Positions 60,529 to 64,000 of a stretch of 64,000 nt of DNA are shown one piece after another; the first letter of the stretch is position 1; every line of letters starts with the position of its first letter. The notes under the pieces were generated by a model that saw only the letters and a program-made list of their open reading frames with translations, searched no databases and had not been told where the DNA came from. The stretch comes from Kocuria tytonis. GTDB lineage: Bacteria; Actinomycetota; Actinomycetes; Actinomycetales; Micrococcaceae. Both the position numbers and the translations under genes were made by a program. Where the stretch lies: NCBI RefSeq assembly GCF_003226895.2, contig NZ_PNJG02000001.1, forward strand, positions 62,001-126,000, read 5' to 3'.

Positions 60529-61140
60529 TCACTCGGCGCTGGCTGTTTCGGCGGGCCCGCGCACCAGTCCCCGCAGGTGGTGGATGGCCTGGCCCTCCCA
60601 TGTGGTGCCGCACACCCCGCAGGCCACGTGCGCCGGTTCGGTGTACGCGGTCAGCGCGTGGTTGTACGTGTGCTCCCCGGTCTCGGGGTCGGTGTTCATC
60701 ACGTGGGTGCACTGGCACGACGGGCAGGTGCCCATGATGTCGATGCGCTTCACGGGGTGGATGGCGCGGGTGATCTGCTCCGCCCACGCGAGGCACTGGT
60801 CCGTGAGGCGCACGTTCTCCGGGTCGTGCTCGGCCCAGGCGCGCAGCTTGAACCCGACGGGCACGGACTGGGTGACGGGGCGGCCGGCGCCCGGCCAACC
60901 TTGGTTCACGGTGGTGGTGATCTCGGTCCACAGGTCCAGGGCCCGGAGGTTGATCGGGGGCTTGGACCCGCCGCCGGCGCCGCCGATCTCCTGCCCGCCG
61001 TGCCCGGTGCCACGGATCAGCATGCGCAGCTGCTCGAGGAGGGGGAGGGCGTCCGCGTACTGCGCGGGGTGCTCGGTGCCGGGGATGCGGACCTTGTGGG
61101 TGCGGGTGAGCTGGTGGACGGTCTCGGCGAGGAGGGTCAT
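60529..61140 (-). CDS. Phage early protein with zinc-ribbon end
   Basis: 203 residues from ATG 61140, overlapping the upstream gene by ATGA. The first half is helical (LLAETVHQLTRTHKVRIPG, then QYADALPLLEQLRMLI). A Gly-rich hinge and ALDLWTEITTTVNQGW follow. The C-terminal region has CxxC pairs in GTCPSCQCTHV and HVACGVCGTTWEG, consistent with a zinc ribbon. Last gene of the early cassette. Possibly DNA-binding; the family is not named with confidence. Confidence 0.65.
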   Translation of the reverse strand: MTLLAETVHQLTRTHKVRIPGTEHPAQYADALPLLEQLRMLIRGTGHGGQEIGGAGGGSKPPINLRALDLWTEITTTVNQGWPGAGRPVTQSVPVGFKLRAWAEHDPENVRLTDQCLAWAEQITRAIHPVKRIDIMGTCPSCQCTHVMNTDPETGEHTYNHALTAYTEPAHVACGVCGTTWEGQAIHHLRGLVRGPAETASAE

Positions 61141-61337
61141 GGGGTGGTCCCCCCGAGTCGGGTCTCGGCGTTCTTGGTCTGCTCCACCCGGCTGAGGTGG
61201 GTGCCCCACAGCCCGGCGGACACGATGAGCGCGAGCCCGGCGGTGATCGCCCACCTGATGTTGTGCTCGGCCGACCAGATCGCGAGGACGAGGCACGCGA
61301 GGGCCAGCAGGGCGAGGATGCTGCTGATGGTCTTCAC
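61137..61337 (-). CDS. Small phage membrane protein
   Basis: 66 residues from GTG 61337 behind GGGGAGGAC; overlaps both neighbours by four bases. Two hydrophobic segments at about 4-21 and 27-45 and a short polar C-terminus. Function unknown. Confidence 0.6.
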   Translation of the reverse strand: MKTISSILALLALACLVLAIWSAEHNIRWAITAGLALIVSAGLWGTHLSRVEQTKNAETRLGGTTP

Positions 61338-61768
61338 GCGTCCTCCCCGATTCCGAGTGCGGCGTTCAGGGCGGCGCGGATCGCGTGCTGGTGTTGCAGC
61401 CCCACGCTGTCGATGAACATGGCCTCGCTCATGCCGAGGGGGATGGACGAGACCTGCGCGGTCGCGGCTCCGAACGCACGCTTGGCGCGCTCCACCATGT
61501 CGTCGTCCACGGTGAGCCGTGCCCCCCGCCGCTCCACCTCGGCGAGCAGCGCGGGCACGTCCTCGCGGGCGTGGGCGATGAACGCTGCGTCGTCCTTCTC
61601 AGGGATGACATCGGCTACGGTGGGGGCGTCCTCACGTCCGTCGCTTGCCACACTGTTGTCCCGGTCGTCCAGCCCGGCCCACCGCGTCCAGGGGCCCTCC
61701 GTGGTCGCGTCCACTCGCTCTCGGATCGCGTCGAACTGCTCGCGGGTCATGGGTTCGTTGGTGGTCAT
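61334..61768 (-). CDS. Phage early protein (unknown; acidic helical)
   Basis: 144 residues from ATG 61768, whose ribosome site GGAGGA lies in the last codons of the gene before it. MTREQFDAIRERVDATTEGPWTRW is a motif often seen in actinophage early proteins of the ead/Ea22 type, and DAAFIAHAREDVPALLAEVERR is typical of the same group. Such proteins have no proven role. Upstream frame to 61894 is not used. Confidence 0.7.
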   Translation of the reverse strand: MTTNEPMTREQFDAIRERVDATTEGPWTRWAGLDDRDNSVASDGREDAPTVADVIPEKDDAAFIAHAREDVPALLAEVERRGARLTVDDDMVERAKRAFGAATAQVSSIPLGMSEAMFIDSVGLQHQHAIRAALNAALGIGEDA

Positions 61769-62061
61769 GCTTCCTCCTGCTCGTAGCGGGGCTTCGTTGG
61801 GATGGGGCGCGGGGGCGGCGTGTAGGTTACCGCGGACCAGAACAGCACCGGGCGGGGCTGCCTGTTGCCGTGTGGGCCCAAATCCCACACGCACACCCAG
61901 TTGCAGACCTGTGTGCCGTACACCTCATGCCAGATGACGTTCAGCACCTCCGTGTGGGTCAGGAGGGGGCCACACTGCCACCGCATTCCCCAGGTGTCCC
62001 CCTGGGCCATGTAGCGGGGCACATTGATCAGTGGTCGCCGGAGAGCAGTGGTGATGTTCAC
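61765..62061 (-). CDS. Small phage early protein ending in EQEEA
   Basis: 98 residues from GTG 62061 behind GGAGGGGGCATC. NITTALRRPLINVPRYMAQGDTWGMRWQCGPLL is followed by an aromatic, Trp-rich part (IWHEVYGTQVCNWVCVWDLG) and the shared C-terminus RYEQEEA, whose codons hold the next gene's ribosome site. Function unknown. Confidence 0.6.
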   Translation of the reverse strand: MNITTALRRPLINVPRYMAQGDTWGMRWQCGPLLTHTEVLNVIWHEVYGTQVCNWVCVWDLGPHGNRQPRPVLFWSAVTYTPPPRPIPTKPRYEQEEA

Positions 62062-62228
62062 GATGCCCCCTCCTTCGTGTGGCGACCGATCGCGTAGATC
62101 ACGGCGCCGCCGACAGCGGATGCGAGCCACGCGTAGTGCTTGTCGAGGTCGTGGCCCGGGTACAGCCACAGGGAGAGGATCGAGACGATGAACGTCGCCC
62201 CACCCGCGAGCTCCATGAACCTGCTCAT
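62058..62228 (-). CDS. Small phage membrane protein (56 residues)
   Basis: ATG 62228 behind GGGAGGGCG, overlapping both neighbours by four bases. Reads MSRFMELAGGATFIVSILS then LWLYPGHDLDKHYAW and LASAVGGAVIYAIGRHTK, ending EGAS. Two hydrophobic segments (about 7-23 and 34-46). Function unknown; the tight overlaps on both sides support it. Confidence 0.65.
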   Translation of the reverse strand: MSRFMELAGGATFIVSILSLWLYPGHDLDKHYAWLASAVGGAVIYAIGRHTKEGAS

Positions 62229-62449
62229 GCGCCCTCCCTGGTTCGGTACGCGGTATGCGGCCGAGTCTTGGCGTTACCCCGGGCCGTCAGGATCACGCTC
62301 GGCTGGTCCGTCCGTTCCGATGACAGGCGGGCCTCTATGGTCACTCCGTCCATGGCCTTCTCTGCGGCGTCCAGGAACGTCCGTAGGTTCGAGGCGGGCA
62401 TGGGTGCTGGCAGTTCAGCTTCGAGGGTGAAGGTGGGTTCGGTGCTCAT
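62225..62449 (-). CDS. Small phage early protein
   Basis: 74 residues from ATG 62449, with ribosome site GGAGGA inside the end of the gene before it. MSTEPTFTLEAELPAPMPASNLRTFLDAAEKAMDG then a beta-like ARLSSERTDQPSVILTARG. No family recognised. The start MST- with an acidic patch recalls its neighbours. Confidence 0.6.
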   Translation of the reverse strand: MSTEPTFTLEAELPAPMPASNLRTFLDAAEKAMDGVTIEARLSSERTDQPSVILTARGNAKTRPHTAYRTREGA

Positions 62450-62634
62450 GCTTCCTCCTGCTCGTAGTGAGCCCAGTGCTCCCGAGGGTTTGCCCTGGAC
62501 CCTGCCTCAGAAATCCACGCGCTCCGCCCGAACTTGTGGGCTGCGTGTTCGGCTTCGCGGCTCAACCAGTCACAGGTTGCGCAGTGCTGGTGTGCGGTCT
62601 CGGTCATCTTGGTCTCGCTTTCGTTGGTGCTCAT
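62446..62634 (-). CDS. Small phage early protein with CxxC and shared ends
   Basis: 62 residues from ATG 62634. The N-terminus MSTNESETKMTET is nearly the same as that of the gene at 62777-62953, and the C-terminus ends HYEQEEA like three other genes here. The middle part has HQHCATCDWLSREAEHAAH, a possible metal site. Function unknown. Confidence 0.6.
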   Translation of the reverse strand: MSTNESETKMTETAHQHCATCDWLSREAEHAAHKFGRSAWISEAGSRANPREHWAHYEQEEA

Positions 62635-62780
62635 GATTCCCCCTGCTCGCGGTAGGGGTTGTCGATGCTGGGCACTTCACCGTCGAGCACGGCGTTGAGG
62701 CGTGCCCATGCTGCGCCGTCCTCGTGGCCCTCGTCCCAGGCGCGGGCCATGTCCTCACGGGTGTAGGTGCGCTCAGTCAT
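62631..62780 (-). CDS. Small phage early protein (49 residues)
   Basis: ATG 62780, overlapping the previous stop by ATGA, with GGGGAGG upstream. MTERTYTREDMARAWDEGHEDG is helical and acidic; the end PYREQGES is a diverged form of the PYEQEEA ending. The longer open frame upstream belongs to another gene's strand frame. Function unknown. Confidence 0.6.
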   Translation of the reverse strand: MTERTYTREDMARAWDEGHEDGAAWARLNAVLDGEVPSIDNPYREQGES

Positions 62781-62953
62781 GCCGTGGCCTCCCCGTGCTC
62801 GGGGCAGTCGGGGTTGTACTCGGTGCAGTCTCCGGGTTCGGGGATGCCGTAGTAGGTCCAGGGGTTCGGGTTCACCCAGCATTCGCAACCGTTGCCGACG
62901 GTGTCCCACTCGGGTGTCTCAGTCATCTCAGTCTCGCTTTCGTTGGTGCTCAT
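62777..62953 (-). CDS. Small cysteine-rich phage protein (58 residues)
   Basis: ATG 62953, behind GGAGGA at the end of the preceding gene. It begins MSTNESETEMTETPEWDT, then NGCECWVNPNPWTYYG and GDCTEYNPDCPEHGEATA. Four cysteines and one histidine could hold a zinc ion. The first 13 residues duplicate those of the 62446 gene. Function unknown. Confidence 0.65.
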   Translation of the reverse strand: MSTNESETEMTETPEWDTVGNGCECWVNPNPWTYYGIPEPGDCTEYNPDCPEHGEATA

Positions 62954-63156
62954 GCTTCCTCCTGCTCTCGGGCGTTGAGCTCGTTCGCCCAGGCCAGGCC
63001 CGCGGCCAGGGCTTCGGCGTGCGTCGGGAAGCCTATGGGGGCGTTGGGGCGGAACACGACGGGCTCACCGTCTGCCCACACGCCCATGAGCCACTCCTGG
63101 TCCCCGAACTTCCATCGGTCCTTCCACACGTGGACTCGGTACTTCGGGCGGGTCAT
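62950..63156 (-). CDS. Small phage early protein ending in EQEEA
   Basis: 68 residues from ATG 63156. MTRPKYRVHVWKDRWKFGDQEW then GVWADGEPVVFRPN and FPTHAEALAAGLAWANELN is a compact strand-helix pattern often seen in small actinophage proteins. It ends AREQEEA, supplying the next gene's ribosome site. Function unknown. Confidence 0.62.
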   Translation of the reverse strand: MTRPKYRVHVWKDRWKFGDQEWLMGVWADGEPVVFRPNAPIGFPTHAEALAAGLAWANELNAREQEEA

Positions 63157-63665
63157 GCTTCCTCCTGCTCGTAGGGGTTCGGGGTGTCGCTGGGGCACCC
63201 CGTGATCTCCTCGCAGGTCTGGTGGAAGATGTCCGGCTTGGCGACACCGAATAAGTAATCCGATGCTCGCAGTAGCAAAGTAGGATCGTCACGGAAATGA
63301 CCGAGACCCTTATTGCATGGGGCACAGAGCATTCCACGCACTCGCCCCGTGCGGTGAGAATGGTCAACGCACAGATTCTCTTGGCTGCCGCAAATCACGC
63401 AAACCTTCGGGAGTGCGTCGTATTCGTGGCCCTCGAGACCATAGGCTGCCTTGACCTTATGTTTGCGTATGCGGTCCCGATTGCTCTCAACCCACGCTCG
63501 GTGCGCGGCCTTCGCCTTGTCAGTGTTCGAGGCGTAGTATGCCTTGGACTTAGCCGCGGAACACGTCTTGCACCATGATGTTGGTTGCCCCGCACGACGC
63601 CCTGATTTCTGTATGTAGAACGCCGTAAGCGGTTTTTCTTCCTGGCATTTAGGGCAGGTTTTCAC
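63153..63665 (-). CDS. Recombination endonuclease VII-like protein
   Basis: 170 residues from GTG 63665, overlapping its upstream gene by four bases. An N-terminal zinc-binding part has CPKCQEEK and WCKTCSAAKSKAYY. The nuclease core VCVICGSQENLCVDHSHRTGRVRGMLCAPCNKGLGHFRDDP matches T4 endonuclease VII-type His-Me finger enzymes, with DH as catalytic site and two CxxC zinc pairs. These resolve branched DNA before packaging. The DNA at 63240-63480 is visibly richer in A and T than its neighbours, suggesting separate acquisition. Confidence 0.9.
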   Translation of the reverse strand: MKTCPKCQEEKPLTAFYIQKSGRRAGQPTSWCKTCSAAKSKAYYASNTDKAKAAHRAWVESNRDRIRKHKVKAAYGLEGHEYDALPKVCVICGSQENLCVDHSHRTGRVRGMLCAPCNKGLGHFRDDPTLLLRASDYLFGVAKPDIFHQTCEEITGCPSDTPNPYEQEEA

Positions 63666-64000
63666 CTAGATACCTCCTCGTAAGACTCCGCAAAAACATG
63701 GGGCTTGCACGGGTAGAACTTGCCCGCGACGCCGCGGATCACGTAGTCCCCGGGATTCACCCAGTGGCCGCCTTCCAGGGTGGCGATCACCATGCGCCCG
63801 TCTCGCGGGTCGATGGTCACCCCGGATTCCGGCCACGGTTCCCGGCCCTCGATACGGGACAGGGGCTCGAAGCTCCCCGCCGTGTTGGACTCCACCCAGC
63901 TGTAGATGACATCGGCCTTTTCGGCTCGGGCGTAGCCGTCGCTGGAGGGGTCCACGCCCTCCGGGTACGGGAAGGGCATCCGCATGGCCTCCACCGCCAC
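63662..64000 (-). CDS. Phage protein of unknown function (may extend beyond window)
   Basis: 112 residues are visible from the right edge. WVNPGDYVIRGVAGKFYPCKPHVFAESYEEV near the C-terminus is a common pattern in small phage proteins of unknown function. The frame is open to the edge; GTG 63998-64000 or ATG further in could start it. It overlaps the endonuclease VII gene by GTGA. Confidence 0.65.
   Translation of the reverse strand: MAVEAMRMPFPYPEGVDPSSDGYARAEKADVIYSWVESNTAGSFEPLSRIEGREPWPESGVTIDPRDGRMVIATLEGGHWVNPGDYVIRGVAGKFYPCKPHVFAESYEEVSR

Larger units (their letters stand above)
61766..63170 (-). repeat. Repeated gene-junction sequence (five copies)
   Basis: On the plus strand the 17-base string CATGCTTCCTCCTGCTC occurs at 61766-61782, 62447-62463, 62951-62967 and 63154-63170, and a diverged copy lies at 62632-62648. 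On the minus strand each encodes the ending EQEEA (or a relative), the ribosome site GGAGGA and the start ATG of the following gene. The 5' ends of two genes (62634 and 62953) are duplicated as well. Confidence 0.88.
36317..64000 (-). mobile_element. Siphovirus-type prophage (one end inside window)
   Basis: Continuous run of phage genes on the minus strand, in the order early cassette, HNH, terminase, portal, protease, capsid, connectors, tail, lysis. The HK97-type capsid and protease, a tape measure and a frameshifted chaperone pair mark a long non-contractile-tailed phage. In prophages of this layout the lysis end abuts one attachment site and the integrase lies next to the other, so the missing integrase is expected beyond 64 kb. 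The left limit is between rnpB and 36454; the AT-richer stretch at 36317-36385 is the best place for it. No second copy of the core can be checked here. Confidence 0.85.

Noticed and set aside
36317-64000. Integrase, repressor or excisionase inside the visible prophage part
   Set aside because: No tyrosine or serine recombinase motif and no helix-turn-helix repressor was found; they are expected beyond the right edge.

Overview
The window is high-GC actinobacterial chromosome, most likely from the Micrococcaceae (Kocuria/Micrococcus/Arthrobacter type). Supporting signs are a single long division-and-cell-wall (dcw) cluster continued by pgeF-yggS-sepF-yggT-divIVA, a Wag31-type DivIVA, extended -10 promoters with leaderless starts, and a MurE whose substrate motif reads DDPH rather than the DNPR of diaminopimelate enzymes. 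The last point suggests L-lysine peptidoglycan. Genus level is inference.

Layout. 1-605: the 3' end of a DNA polymerase IV gene. 657-1049: a DUF3040 membrane protein. 1241-22082: mraZ-rsmH-ftsL-ftsI-murE-murF-mraY-murD-ftsW-murG-murC-ftsQ-ftsZ, then pgeF-yggS-sepF-yggT-divIVA-lspA. Genes are packed with ATGA and TGATG overlaps, and there are breaks at 16487-16726 (before ftsZ) and 17972-18154 (after it). The cluster makes lipid II, flips and polymerises it at the septum, and places the Z ring and the growing pole. 22072-29623: rluD, dnaE, hisD, nrdR and a GNAT acetyltransferase. 29639-30025: tRNA-Val and, on the other strand, a well-promoted, well-terminated small RNA candidate with a tRNA-like 3' end. 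30097-35777: gnd, the cysK-cysE pair, msrA, a Nif3-like protein and a C4 zinc-ribbon coiled-coil protein. 35896-36280: RNase P RNA.

From about 36.3 kb to the right edge the window holds a siphovirus-type prophage of the HK97-fold group, entering just downstream of rnpB and running out of the window. No integrase is visible, so it should lie beyond 64 kb. Nearly all phage genes are on the minus strand. Read in that direction they are: an early cassette of tiny overlapping genes with an endonuclease VII (64000-60529), a terminator-like barrier with a tRNA-like element, an HNH nuclease, a 21-bp palindromic operator candidate, terminase, a portal fused to a minor head domain, protease, capsid, connectors, tail tube, a frameshifted pair of tail chaperones, a 1657-residue tape measure, tail-tip proteins, an intrinsic terminator, and then the lysis genes with a CHAP-amidase endolysin. 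Two plus-strand genes at the rnpB end (a membrane protein and a lipoprotein) look like lysogenic-conversion cargo.

Most notable for follow-up: the small RNA at 29883-29983; the repeated gene-junction sequence that ends one early phage gene and supplies the Shine-Dalgarno of the next; the metalloprotease-plus-transglycosylase tape measure; the palindrome before the terminase operon; the uniform leaderless-promoter geometry of five host genes; and the cargo pair. All functional names rest on motif recognition by eye. No database search was run.
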